DNA of 64,000 nt from Niastella yeongjuensis (lineage in GTDB: Bacteria > Bacteroidota > Bacteroidia > Chitinophagales > Chitinophagaceae). Shown here piece by piece: positions 19,555 through 28,126 of the stretch (its first letter is position 1; each line of letters opens with the position of its first letter). The stretch covers positions 434,001-498,000 of the forward strand of contig NZ_FOCZ01000004.1 in NCBI RefSeq assembly GCF_900110245.1, read 5' to 3'. Position numbers and translations under genes: made by a program. The notes below the pieces were generated by a model. The model was not told where the DNA came from. It searched no databases and worked only from the letters and a program-made list of their open reading frames with translations.

Positions 19555-20577
19555 TAAGTAGTTTCCATATGTTAAGGCAAGCACCGCTGTTACCAGAATA
19601 ATCAGTGCAAACACAAGCGTGGCAATCGTTTTAGGCCGGCATTTCACCCATTCTCTCATCAACAATCCGGCTATAGAGCTGAACAACACCAGCATGATCA
19701 TGTGTATAGCCCAGCTGCTATATTGGTATTTTCCCATCCGCACATGTCCTAACCCATAAAAGAAGAATTGTGAGTACCATAAACAGCCGGTTATGATGGC
19801 CATAATAAAATTGACCAACAACCGGTTGTTAGCTCCATTTTGCCGGTACTCGCCAAAGGTTTTTTCTTTTCGGTGTAAGTATATGCAATATATAAGGGTT
19901 GATAAAAATGCTCCGGTATTTGAAAAAATATAAACAACATTGATCCTGAAATTGCCACTGCCATATTTTTCAGCGATAGCGGCAATAGGTTCACCCTGAT
20001 CTATCGAAAACCCATACACGGCTGAGAGCACGCCTGCTAAAAAACAAAGCGGCAATCCTTTGGCCAGGGAAAACGTTTCAACGGTGTCACTTAATTTCAG
20101 GTCATTTTCTTTAAACCGGCCGGCCACACCGCAACAGGCAATGCCCAATGAGCCGATGATAATACCTGTCATGATCCAACTGGCTCCATGCTGGGAAAAT
20201 AACGCCGTCAATTGGCCGTGTACCAGCGGCGGCAACAAGGTACCCAACACACAGGAAATACCCACCGCTATGGCATAGGTCAATGAGAAACCTACATATC
20301 TTATAGCCATTCCAAACGCAGTGCCGCCAATTCCATATGCTACGCCTAAAATGAACGTTTCGATCATGGCATCGGCAGGCGCTTCGTGTAAAACAGTGCC
20401 TATCTGAGGAATAGTGAGCCAGGCAATAACCAGGGGCAATAACAACCAACATACAGCTGCCTGTACCAGCCAATACGACTGCCACGACCATTTAACCACT
20501 TTTTTCTGCGGCGTGTAACACATGGCTGCACAAGAGGCTCCTACTGAATGATAAATGACTCCGGTAATTACTTCCAT
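19543..20577 (-). CDS. rhaT: L-rhamnose:proton symporter family transporter (RhaT)
   Basis: This 344-residue inner-membrane protein has about ten hydrophobic segments. It carries the RhaT signature near the N terminus (GVIYHSVGASCAAMCYTPQKKVKKW-like, with a conserved WSWQSYWL) and the GVAYGIGGTAFGMAIRYVGFSLTYAIAVG segment. The family imports L-rhamnose or L-lyxose with a proton. The last residues (GSL) and the stop are encoded by the start of a heptad repeat array. A second RhaT-like gene runs off the window at 64000 next to the true rhamnose operon. This copy may therefore carry a different sugar, for example the one handled by the adjacent lactonase and oxidoreductase. Confidence 0.9.
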   Translation of the reverse strand: MEVITGVIYHSVGASCAAMCYTPQKKVVKWSWQSYWLVQAAVCWLLLPLVIAWLTIPQIGTVLHEAPADAMIETFILGVAYGIGGTAFGMAIRYVGFSLTYAIAVGISCVLGTLLPPLVHGQLTALFSQHGASWIMTGIIIGSLGIACCGVAGRFKENDLKLSDTVETFSLAKGLPLCFLAGVLSAVYGFSIDQGEPIAAIAEKYGSGNFRINVVYIFSNTGAFLSTLIYCIYLHRKEKTFGEYRQNGANNRLLVNFIMAIITGCLWYSQFFFYGLGHVRMGKYQYSSWAIHMIMLVLFSSIAGLLMREWVKCRPKTIATLVFALIILVTAVLALTYGNYLGSL

Positions 20578-20699
20578 TGGTTAAAGCAACTCGTTATTTG
20601 TATTTGTGACATTTTTACTGCACAACAACGCAAAAAAGGGATTTTTATCTTATTTGCGGGCGTACTTATTATATCTTAATGCCTCTTTAATTTACCATA

Positions 20700-21545
20700 C
20701 TATAGGTTATAAAAGCTTATTGCATTGGTACTCAATACTTTTTGCAAGGCGGCATCTTTTAGCACGCCAGATAAAACTTTTACGTACTGCTGCCAGGTAT
20801 TGTTATAATTGCCTGCCAGCAATGAAACCGGCCAATCGCCCCCGCAACAACAGCGGTTCTCGCCAAAATGTTCCAGTACAAATTCTGTATATGGTTGAAT
20901 ATCATCGGCGGTCCATCCTGCGCCTTTTTTGGAACAGGTACCCAGCCCCGATATTTTTACGTATATGTTCTTATGCGATGCGGCTGTTTTCATCAGCTCG
21001 CCCCATTCGCCAAATTGTTCGCCACTGGCAATAGGCGGCTGGTTCATGTGATCGATCATCAGGCGCAACTCCGGTACTTTTTGCGCTACTTCCAATGCTG
21101 AGATCAGGTGTTGCGGCGTAACGCCCACTACATCGTATGGCACATCGTAGGCAGCCAGTACCGACAAACTCTGGATCACCGTGGGCTGCAATAACCATTG
21201 GGGATCCGGTTCATCATGGATCAAATGGCGCACTCCTTTAAAATACGGGTTGCCCAGGTATTCCCTGATGGCAGTTGCAGTAAATGCCGGGTCTTGTAAC
21301 GGCATCCAGCCTACTACCCCCTTTACCCATCCGGTTGCGTTGGCAACCTGTAACATATAGTTCGTTTCTTCGTAAGTATTGGCCGCTTGTACCAACACCC
21401 CGCCGGTAATTGCGGTATGCTGAACCTGGGCCAGCAATTCCTCTATCTCATAATTCCGGTTCAGTATCGAAGTATCATTCTTTAACCAGTCGTATTCAGC
21501 TTTTTCAAAATTCCATATGTGAACATGGGCATCGATGATCTCCAT
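20700..21545 (-). CDS. Amidohydrolase-family sugar lactonase (COG3618 type)
   Basis: This 281-residue cytosolic TIM-barrel protein has the metal-binding start IIDAHVHIW. Further family blocks are RHLIHDEPD (about 180), LMIDHMNQPP and CCCGGDWPVSL near the C terminus, the latter supplying the catalytic Asp. This subgroup contains L-fucono-, L-rhamnono- and related gamma-lactonases. It lies between rhaT (122 nt downstream) and a CoA-transferase gene (123 nt upstream) on the same strand. With the Gfo/Idh oxidoreductase it could open an aldonolactone. The exact sugar is not determined by the sequence. An unusual Cys-Cys-Cys run precedes the GGDWP motif. Confidence 0.8.
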   Translation of the reverse strand: MEIIDAHVHIWNFEKAEYDWLKNDTSILNRNYEIEELLAQVQHTAITGGVLVQAANTYEETNYMLQVANATGWVKGVVGWMPLQDPAFTATAIREYLGNPYFKGVRHLIHDEPDPQWLLQPTVIQSLSVLAAYDVPYDVVGVTPQHLISALEVAQKVPELRLMIDHMNQPPIASGEQFGEWGELMKTAASHKNIYVKISGLGTCSKKGAGWTADDIQPYTEFVLEHFGENRCCCGGDWPVSLLAGNYNNTWQQYVKVLSGVLKDAALQKVLSTNAISFYNL

Positions 21546-21668
21546 TGCAATCGGTTTAATATCGATAATTGATTAATGATTAGTGTAGAGAAGCCGCAAG
21601 TTACATGGCAAATATTACAAATATTGAAAAATTAAGCAGCGCTTCACCTGCCTCGTGGCATCTAACCA

Positions 21669-22841
21669 TTACATCTCATAGTTCGATATTGGTTGTTTTG
21701 TCAGTCCAAACTGTTCTTCTATTTGCTCATTATGTTCACCCAGCAGGGGCGCACCAATATTGGAAGTATATATTTCCCCGTCTATCCTGATGGGGCAACG
21801 GGTAGTAGTTATAGACAAACCATTGCTGGTTTTTACTTTTATTTCCATGTTCAGCGCCTGGTAGCCATTCTCTTCCACCAGCATATCATAATCGTATACT
21901 TTGGCGCACCAGATATCCGCGGGTTCCAGCACAGCCAGCCAGACGTCGGTATTGCGGGCCGTTAAATGGTTGGCCAGAATGGTCTTTATTTCATCCCGCT
22001 TCACAAACCATTCTGCTGTATTGGTGAATTGCTGCAATGGCTCACACTCCAGCAGCGTAGCCAGCTGGGTAATATTACCCATAGCCAGCGCCAGGTATCC
22101 GTCGGCTGTTTTATAAATACCATAGGGTGCCGACAAATAGGCGTGCCCATTGTTTATTTCACTCCTGATGGGCAGCTCGCGCCCATCGTTATAAAAACAG
22201 GTCAGTACTTCAAATTGAAAATCGAGGATCGATTCCAGCATGCTTACCTGTACAAGGCTTCCTTCATTGGTGATGGTGCGTTGTAACAAAGCAGCCAGGA
22301 TCCCCTGGGCAATATGGGTACCCGCCAGAATATCAACCACGGCCACGCCCATTGGGGTAGGATTGTCGCTGCGGTTGCTGCTTAACCAGGTTAACCCGGA
22401 TACGGCCTGCAACAACAGGTCCTGACCCGGCAGGTCTTTCCAGGGTCCTTCATTACCATACCCGCTTACTTCTGCATAAATGATCTGGGGGTTGATGGCT
22501 TTTACGGTTTCATAATCCAGGCCCAGCCGGTCCATTACACCGGGGCGGAAGTTATGCATGAGCACATCGGCCTGCGCAATGATCGCTTTTACTTTTTCGA
22601 GGTCTTCTTCATTCTTCAGATCGGCCGCATAACTTTGCTTATTGCGGTTGATGGCGTGAAAAATGGTAGACTCCCCTTCTATCATCACATTCGATACATA
22701 TAATTGCCGGCAGATATCGCCTACACCTGTACGTTCAATTTTAATTACCTGCGCGCCCATATCGGCCAATCGCAATCCGGCTGAAGGGCCAGATAAAAAC
22801 TGGCTGAAATCAACAACTATTATGTCTTGTAGGGGTTTCAT
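21669..22841 (-). CDS. Class III CoA-transferase (CaiB/BaiF/FRC family), copy B
   Basis: This is a 390-residue cytosolic enzyme. It begins with the family opening [25 protein letters not shown], followed by [16 protein letters not shown] and [15 protein letters not shown]. The position equivalent to the catalytic Asp of formyl-CoA transferase is filled: Asp at about residue 170 in VVDILAG. Such enzymes move CoA between carboxylic acids. It is a clear paralogue of the next upstream gene (copy A), with matching motifs throughout. It is followed by the lactonase gene. The substrates are unknown; see the finding on the CoA cassette. Confidence 0.9.
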   Translation of the reverse strand: MKPLQDIIVVDFSQFLSGPSAGLRLADMGAQVIKIERTGVGDICRQLYVSNVMIEGESTIFHAINRNKQSYAADLKNEEDLEKVKAIIAQADVLMHNFRPGVMDRLGLDYETVKAINPQIIYAEVSGYGNEGPWKDLPGQDLLLQAVSGLTWLSSNRSDNPTPMGVAVVDILAGTHIAQGILAALLQRTITNEGSLVQVSMLESILDFQFEVLTCFYNDGRELPIRSEINNGHAYLSAPYGIYKTADGYLALAMGNITQLATLLECEPLQQFTNTAEWFVKRDEIKTILANHLTARNTDVWLAVLEPADIWCAKVYDYDMLVEENGYQALNMEIKVKTSNGLSITTTRCPIRIDGEIYTSNIGAPLLGEHNEQIEEQFGLTKQPISNYEM

Positions 22842-22890
22842 TCCTTCTTAAAAAGTTTTGTTTATGACACCGGCACCTGTTATAAAAATT

Positions 22891-23031
22891 GCCGTTGCCG
22901 GTTACCAGTTTCCAGTCGCCGGTTTGCTTCGGTTTACCAGTTACGGATATCCTGTTACAGGATTCGTGTTCTCTTTGTTTTTGTTTTCCCCGGTACCGGT
23001 AACTGGTAACCGGCGACCGTATCGGTCAACG
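22891..23031. repeat. Heptad array with inverted arms between the two CoA-transferase genes
   Basis: The left arm (22891-22956) reads GTTGCCG GTTACCA GTTTCCA GTCGCCG GTTTGCT. The right arm (22989-23031), on the minus strand, reads CGGTCGC CGGTTAC CAGTTAC CGGTACC. It fills most of the 199-nt gap and can form a long hairpin in the transcript. Confidence 0.75.
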
Positions 23032-23040
23032 TTTCCTCAC

Positions 23041-24189
23041 TCACTTCCCTTCAATCAATTCTTTATTTATCCGCTCGGTATGTTCTCCTAACTGCGGCGC
23101 TGGTTTGGCGGCAAAAAGCCGTTCGCCATTGATGCGTATAGGACAGCGGGTAGTGGTGATCTTCGCCCCTTTCGAGGTGGTGATCGTTTGTTCCATTTGA
23201 AGGGTAGTATAGGCCTCGTGTTTGGTAAGCCGTTCCCAGTCCAGCACATCCATGGCCCACAGGTCTACCGCATGCAATTTTTCGAGCCAGAAAGCCGATG
23301 GTTGCGTGACCAGGTGTTTGGCCAGCACCGACTTGATCTCATCGCGCAAACTAAAAGCAACGTCCTGATCGTAGGCCATCAGTTCATTACAACCAATGGC
23401 TTTGGCCAGTTGCTTCAGGTCTACCATTGCTATGGCAATATAGTTGTCGGCTGTGGCGTAAATGCCGTATGGCGCATTCAATAACGGATGGCCGTTATTC
23501 ACTTTGCTGCGTTTGGGCACTTTACCACTGCTATGATAGGTTGTTAACAGTTCAAATTGAAAATCGAGTAAGGATTCCAGCAGGCTTACTTCCACCAATG
23601 CACCGGTGCCGGTCTTGTGTCTTCTTATCAGGGCACTCAGGATACCCTGCACCAGTTGTGAACCGCATAAGTTATCGGCAATGGCCAGGCCAAAAGGCAT
23701 GGGATTGTCTTTGGCGTTGCCGGTAGTGTAGGCCAGTCCGCTCATTGACTGCAACAGCAGGTCCTGACCGGGTCTGTTTTTCCAGGGGCCTTCTTTTCCA
23801 TAGCCACTAACGGCGCCATAAATAATGCGGGAATTGAGTTTCTTTACTTCAGGGTATCCCAGTCCTATTTTCTCCATAATACCGGGTCTGAAGTTGTGGG
23901 TAAGCACATCTGCTTTTTCGATCAATTTCTTTACCAGGGCCAGATCTTCGGGGTTCTTGAGATCAGCCGCATAACTTTCTTTGTTGCGGTTGATGGTATG
24001 AAACAACAAAGAGCTATCGTCTGTCCAAAGATTTTTGATAGATAACCGGCGGCCGGCGTCTCCACTTTGCGGGCGTTCTACTTTAATAACGCGCGCACCC
24101 AGATCGGCCAAACGTAAACCGGCAGATGGGCCAGAAAGATACTGGCTGAATTCCAATACCAATAATCCCTGTAAGGGCAGTCGACTCAT
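23041..24189 (-). CDS. Class III CoA-transferase (CaiB/BaiF/FRC family), copy A
   Basis: This 382-residue enzyme is closely related to the downstream copy B. Its family motifs are [49 protein letters not shown] and [14 protein letters not shown]. The catalytic-type Asp is at about residue 172 (IADNLCG). The start codon overlaps the stop of the solute-binding-like gene upstream (ATGA, 24186-24189), so the two are translationally coupled. Two linked copies suggest either a heteromeric enzyme or two successive or opposite CoA transfers. A 199-nt heptad array separates it from copy B. Confidence 0.9.
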   Translation of the reverse strand: MSRLPLQGLLVLEFSQYLSGPSAGLRLADLGARVIKVERPQSGDAGRRLSIKNLWTDDSSLLFHTINRNKESYAADLKNPEDLALVKKLIEKADVLTHNFRPGIMEKIGLGYPEVKKLNSRIIYGAVSGYGKEGPWKNRPGQDLLLQSMSGLAYTTGNAKDNPMPFGLAIADNLCGSQLVQGILSALIRRHKTGTGALVEVSLLESLLDFQFELLTTYHSSGKVPKRSKVNNGHPLLNAPYGIYATADNYIAIAMVDLKQLAKAIGCNELMAYDQDVAFSLRDEIKSVLAKHLVTQPSAFWLEKLHAVDLWAMDVLDWERLTKHEAYTTLQMEQTITTSKGAKITTTRCPIRINGERLFAAKPAPQLGEHTERINKELIEGK

Positions 24190-25352
24190 ATGGACAAGCT
24201 CATTTTTTCGCCTTTAAGGCTATGTTGATAAATACGGTCAATTTCTTTCAGCACGGCTTCGGGGTTGCCACCGTTTAACAGGTATTGCTGAACCGGGTCG
24301 CCGGCTTCGTCCTGAAAATGAAGATACCCATTATAACGCGGACGCATATACCCGTTTTTCATTACCGGTAATACGGCATGGAAAAAACTATTGGTAAGCA
24401 GGTTGCCCATGTTGTTCGTCCACGCGGCCAGGTGCCCTGGTTGCCCGCCATGCTGCGTATAAAACGTGCTCTGGCATTCCTCACTGCAGATCCATGCTGC
24501 AAAATCAACGGCTTCCTGCTTGTGTTTAGTATATGACGATACCGCCAATCCGGTGCCGCCAATGGTGCTGCGCAACCGGTTTTTACCGAAATGTACCAGG
24601 TTGGTATAGGTAAGCAGGTGTTTCGCATACCCCAGCCTGGAATAATTGGTATAACAATACGCAAAGGGACAATACCAGTAATCGTTGGTGGTTGACATCA
24701 ACTCCGCCACGGCGATAGGATTACAGGAAAACAATTTTTTATCGATCAGCGAATACAGCTCCCGCATGCTTTCCAATGCCTTAACACCGGTTTCTTTACT
24801 TACTACATGACTGGTTTGCTGAAATGGCGTTTCACCATGGGCAATACAGAACATGTAAAAATTCATGAGTATATCAATAGGGATGGCCGGGATCGCCACT
24901 TTACCGGCTTTCGCCAGGGCGATCAGTTCATCCCAGGTACCGGGTACGGATACCCCGTTTTGCTGCAACAGATCGGCGCGATAGCTGGCGGCCGGTGTAG
25001 CTGCATCGATGGCCAGGGCCCATTGATGATTATCGTAATAATAACTTATATGTGACTCCCCTACCGAATTGCTGCTTTGGTTTTGCAAATAGGCGGCAGG
25101 TAAGTATTCGTCTAAAGGCAATACGCTGTTTGTGGCAGCGGCACGTCCCACCCAGGGGTGGTCGATGATCAGCAGGTCGTAATCGTTCACCAGTTTTTCG
25201 AGGGGGAAATCGGCAAACTCCTGTAACGTTCTTTTCTTCCAGTTGATGGTCACTTTTGGGTTCAGTTCAGAAAAGCGCTGCGCGGCAGCCAGTAATGGCG
25301 TAATACCTCTGCTGTGCCCCCAGGTAATTCCATTCAAAACAATTTCAGACAT
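24186..25352 (-). CDS. Family-1 solute-binding-protein homologue without a signal peptide
   Basis: This 388-residue protein has the type II periplasmic-binding fold pattern of sugar ABC solute-binding proteins: [15 protein letters not shown] near the N terminus, [13 protein letters not shown], then [27 protein letters not shown] in the first lobe hinge. It begins directly [16 protein letters not shown] with no signal sequence. An N-terminal extension is impossible because the MaoC stop codon lies in the same frame three codons upstream. An AGGAG site at 25356-25360 supports this start. No ABC permease or ATPase gene is nearby. It is sandwiched and translationally coupled between MaoC and CoA-transferase genes. 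It is therefore probably a cytosolic binding protein or enzyme derived from the fold; its ligand is unknown. Confidence 0.8.
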   Translation of the reverse strand: MSEIVLNGITWGHSRGITPLLAAAQRFSELNPKVTINWKKRTLQEFADFPLEKLVNDYDLLIIDHPWVGRAAATNSVLPLDEYLPAAYLQNQSSNSVGESHISYYYDNHQWALAIDAATPAASYRADLLQQNGVSVPGTWDELIALAKAGKVAIPAIPIDILMNFYMFCIAHGETPFQQTSHVVSKETGVKALESMRELYSLIDKKLFSCNPIAVAELMSTTNDYWYCPFAYCYTNYSRLGYAKHLLTYTNLVHFGKNRLRSTIGGTGLAVSSYTKHKQEAVDFAAWICSEECQSTFYTQHGGQPGHLAAWTNNMGNLLTNSFFHAVLPVMKNGYMRPRYNGYLHFQDEAGDPVQQYLLNGGNPEAVLKEIDRIYQHSLKGEKMSLSI

Positions 25353-25358
25353 ATGCTC

Positions 25359-25802
25359 CTAACTTACTTTTTTATTCACCAACAATATGTGTTCACAAAC
25401 CATCACTGTTTCGCCGTGCTGGTTAAATACTTCAACCAGTTCGGTAATGAGGCCGAAACCTGGTTTTTTATGATCTTTTTTATCAGAGATAGTAACCGTA
25501 GCTTTTATGGTATCGCCAATAAATACAGGTTTCACAAAACGGAGCCTGTCGTACCCATAGGTCATAGCCACATCATTGATGACGGCAGCAGTTAAACCAA
25601 CTGCAATGGTAAAAATGAGGGTACCGTGCGCGATGCGTTTTTTAAAGGGTTGTGTTTTACACCATTCCTCATCCATATGATGGGGAAAGAAATCGCCCGA
25701 CTGGCCGGCATGAATAACAATATCCGTTTCCGTAACCGTGCGGCCGCCGGTTGATCGCTTTTCGTTCAGTTCGAATTCTTCAAAATATTTAGTAATACCC
25801 AT
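25359..25802 (-). CDS. MaoC-like hot-dog-fold (enoyl-CoA hydratase/dehydratase) protein
   Basis: This 147-residue protein has the MaoC hydratase-2 type sequence: [28 protein letters not shown] (Asp and His of the hydratase motif at about 33-42) and [13 protein letters not shown]. This family hydrates or dehydrates acyl-CoA thioesters, including mesaconyl- and beta-methylmalyl-CoA. Its stop codon is three codons upstream of the solute-binding-like gene and in the same frame. It is the first gene of the ten-gene minus-strand run. The CoA-ester role agrees with the two CoA-transferases, but the acid is unknown. Confidence 0.88.
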   Translation of the reverse strand: MGITKYFEEFELNEKRSTGGRTVTETDIVIHAGQSGDFFPHHMDEEWCKTQPFKKRIAHGTLIFTIAVGLTAAVINDVAMTYGYDRLRFVKPVFIGDTIKATVTISDKKDHKKPGFGLITELVEVFNQHGETVMVCEHILLVNKKVS

Positions 25803-26441
25803 ACAGGATGTTAGAAATTATCTGGTAAAATGTATTTAACAGTTTAAATTAATTCAGGATTGTCGAATGGCATAGCGCCACAAAAACTAAATCGATCAGG
25901 CAGTAATAAATGGCAGAAGTGGCCATATGCAGATGTAGAAAATGAAACCATTTTTTTCATAAGCAAACTTTTCAATCGTAAATAGATTCAGGCGGTTTTC
26001 AACCAGTTACCATTGGAACCCGATAAGAGCTTATCACATTCGGAGTTGATGGAAAGACGTGCCACGTCAATGAGACAGTCGCTTTTGAGAGCTTCAGGTA
26101 ATTGTTAACTGTTGCCGTTATTGTCGTTTGTAGATACAAAAACAATGCTGGCGCAACGTGGCACGCCTCGTCCTTGCTGCTTTTGCTAAATAACCAACAC
26201 TGAACGCTTTAAAGTGGAAAGCTACACATTTTAGCGAGGGGCGTCAATGTCAGGTTTAACTGAAATGATGGAATATATTACTAAATATTTACCGGGCGTA
26301 TGTAATACCATAAGGGCTTGCAGGGAAAATGCCCTTCATATATTACTAATTTAAGCTTTAAGCCGCAAGCTGTAAGCGGAAAGCGAAAACGTAGTGAAAG
26401 AGCTGCAAAATTGTGTTTTAAGCACCTTTCAGATTTTTTAT
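25803..26441. other. Gene-free divergent region with inverted repeats
   Basis: It separates the minus-strand MaoC operon from the plus-strand toxin-antitoxin pair. It holds GACGTGCCACGTC (26056-26068), a palindrome around one central base, and its inverted partner ACGTGGCAC (26156-26164) about 90 bp away. A heptad array starts at 26351. I see no protein gene. No clear minus-strand -7 box for the MaoC gene was found. Confidence 0.5.
26351..26392. repeat. Heptad array upstream of the toxin-antitoxin pair
   Basis: The plus strand reads TTTAAGC CGCAAGC TGTAAGC GGAAAGC in a 7-bp register. No inverted partner was seen close by. Confidence 0.65.
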
Positions 26442-26449
26442 TAAATTTG
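26442..26449 (+). promoter_or_regulatory. Candidate -7 box of the toxin-antitoxin operon
   Basis: TAAATTTG matches TAnnTTTG and ends 18 nt before the ATG at 26468. This supports that ATG over longer in-frame starts, which would lie upstream of the box. Confidence 0.5.
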
Positions 26450-26467
26450 GTTATTAAACAGGCGATT

Positions 26468-26638
26468 ATGACAGCAATTGTGATAGATAAAAAGAAATAT
26501 GTGTTAATTCCAGAGAAAGACTTTCAGGCCTTACAAAAAAAAGCGGCACTGAAGACAAAACCTGAGAAAGTGTTTACTATTGAGGAAGCAAGAGCTCATA
26601 GTAAAAAACTGATCAGAAAATGGGCAGCAGAAAAGTAG
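26468..26638 (+). CDS. Antitoxin of a ParE/RelE-type toxin-antitoxin pair
   Basis: This is a 56-residue protein starting MTAIVIDKKKYVLIPEKDF. The opening resembles short antitoxins with a Phd/AbrB-like N-terminal strand region and a charged C-terminal helix (EEARAHSKKLIRKWAAEK). A longer frame from 26318 exists, but its first 50 codons run through a heptad repeat and upstream of the -7 box, so I start at 26468. It overlaps the toxin gene by 19 nt, the usual antitoxin-first arrangement. It probably neutralises the toxin and represses the operon. Confidence 0.75.
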   Translation: MTAIVIDKKKYVLIPEKDFQALQKKAALKTKPEKVFTIEEARAHSKKLIRKWAAEK

Positions 26639-26919
26639 TTGTAAAACAATCGGTAGCTGACAGTATTGCTGCTATTGCCTGGTATATTGAATCAAAAGGC
26701 TTATTTGCTACCGCAGATAAGTTTGTAGACAACGTATATGACCATTTTCTAAGACTTTCTGACCCAAGAAAGTCCTATCCTGTATGTAAGGAGTCAGAAC
26801 GGGAAAGGCTGGGTTACAAATGCACCACCTATAAAAAGAAGTACACCATAGTTTTTATCGAATCTGACAGAGAACTGATCATTTGTGAGTTCACTCCCTC
26901 TAAATTAATTCATTGGTAA
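26620..26919 (+). CDS. ParE/RelE-superfamily toxin
   Basis: This is a 99-residue protein with the ParE/RelE plan: KQSVADSIAAIAWYIESKG (first strand and long helix), then a middle block with DPRKSYPVCK, and C-terminal strands GYKCTTYKKKYTIVFIESDRELIICEF. ParE toxins inhibit gyrase and RelE toxins cut ribosome-bound mRNA; the sequence does not decide which. Its start lies inside the antitoxin gene. It stands alone between the CoA operon and the kinase operon, so it may be a mobile or stabilising element. Confidence 0.8.
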   Translation: MGSRKVVVKQSVADSIAAIAWYIESKGLFATADKFVDNVYDHFLRLSDPRKSYPVCKESERERLGYKCTTYKKKYTIVFIESDRELIICEFTPSKLIHW

Positions 26920-27052
26920 TTCCGCCTTCCCTTTTCATTTCTAATTTTTCATTTTGTCTTTCTTCCCATTTACAATAAGGAATTCCTTTAAAGCCAATTG
27001 CCTTTCAAAAAAGGAGCAACCGTTTGCGTGTTCCTTTTTAACGGTAAGGCTG

Positions 27053-27060
27053 TAAGTTTG
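27053..27060 (+). promoter_or_regulatory. Possible -7 box right in front of the kinase gene
   Basis: TAAGTTTG matches TAnnTTTG but ends only 5 nt before the ATG at 27066. If real, the transcript would be leaderless or nearly so. It may be a chance match. Confidence 0.3.
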
Positions 27061-27065
27061 GTAAC

Positions 27066-28124
27066 ATGTTCCATCAGATACTAACCCATTTTGCATTAGA
27101 CCCCAACCAGTATACCGTTCAGCCTTTTGGAAGCGGCCTTATTAACCATACCTGGATAGTGAGTACTCCCCATGGGCCCAATGCCTATATTTTACAAAAG
27201 ATCAATACGGGCGTTTTTAAATACCCGCAGGATATTGCCCGGAACATGGCCAGTTTGGGAACTTATTTGCAACAACACTATCCCGATTACCTGTTTGCCG
27301 GCGCCCTGCCCACCACCAGCGGTGATTATTTGTATGTTGATGACCAGCATCAATATTTCCGCCTTTTTCCTTTTGTGGCCCGGTCGCATTCCATCGACAA
27401 GGTGAATACCCCCGAACAGGCTTTTGAGGCAGCCCGCCAGTTTGCCCGCTTTACCCACCTGTTGAGTGGTTTTGATACCCGGTTATTGAAGATCACCATA
27501 CCCCGGTTTCATGACCTTTCATTGCGATACCAGCAGTTTACTACGGCCTTAAAAAATGGCAATCCGCAACGAATACAGGAAACAGCAGCACTGATCAGCT
27601 ATTTACAACAGCAGCAGCAACTGGTGCAAACTTATGAGCATATTAAAAACGACCCCGGATTTCGCCTGCGGGTGATCCATCACGACACCAAGATCAGCAA
27701 TGTGCTTTTCGATGATGCCTACAAGGGCCTGTGTGTAATTGACCTCGATACCGTAATGCCCGGTTACTTCATCAGCGATGTGGGTGATATGATGCGGACC
27801 TACTTGTCGCCGGTTAGTGAAGAAGAAAAGGACGTGCAGCTGATCACCATCCGGGATGATTTTTTTGCCGCTATTGCCTGTGGCTACCTGGAGGAGCTGC
27901 GCAACGAATTAAGCGATAGCGAAAAGCAACATTTTGTTTATGCCGGACAGTTCCTGATCTATATGCAGGCCCTGCGTTTTTTAACCGACCATTTGAATAA
28001 TGACGTATATTATGGCGCCCGATACGAAGGCCACAATTTTATCAGGGCCCAAAACCAGGCCGTGCTGTTACAACAGTACAATGCCAAATCTGCTTTGTTC
28101 AACCAAATTATTTCAACTATATAA
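27066..28124 (+). CDS. APH-fold sugar kinase (NahK-like phosphotransferase family)
   Basis: This 352-residue cytosolic kinase belongs to the aminoglycoside-phosphotransferase fold. The catalytic loop is HHDTKISNVLF (about 215-225), followed by the metal-binding VIDLDTVMPG (about 236-245). The N-terminal lobe has GSGLINHTWIV and YILQKIN (ATP-binding Lys). Bacteroidota proteins of this kind resemble N-acetylhexosamine 1-kinases rather than antibiotic-resistance enzymes. The MFS sugar transporter starts 2 nt after its stop, so the pair is an import-and-phosphorylate unit. The substrate is inferred to be a hexosamine or related sugar. Confidence 0.8.
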   Translation: MFHQILTHFALDPNQYTVQPFGSGLINHTWIVSTPHGPNAYILQKINTGVFKYPQDIARNMASLGTYLQQHYPDYLFAGALPTTSGDYLYVDDQHQYFRLFPFVARSHSIDKVNTPEQAFEAARQFARFTHLLSGFDTRLLKITIPRFHDLSLRYQQFTTALKNGNPQRIQETAALISYLQQQQQLVQTYEHIKNDPGFRLRVIHHDTKISNVLFDDAYKGLCVIDLDTVMPGYFISDVGDMMRTYLSPVSEEEKDVQLITIRDDFFAAIACGYLEELRNELSDSEKQHFVYAGQFLIYMQALRFLTDHLNNDVYYGARYEGHNFIRAQNQAVLLQQYNAKSALFNQIISTI

Positions 28125-28126
28125 CC

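Noticed and set aside
26318-26467. Longer N terminus for the antitoxin
   Set aside because: The extra residues translate a heptad array and lie upstream of the candidate -7 box.
27066-28124. Aminoglycoside resistance gene
   Set aside because: It shares the fold only. The tight coupling to a sugar transporter and the N-terminal sequence fit a sugar kinase.
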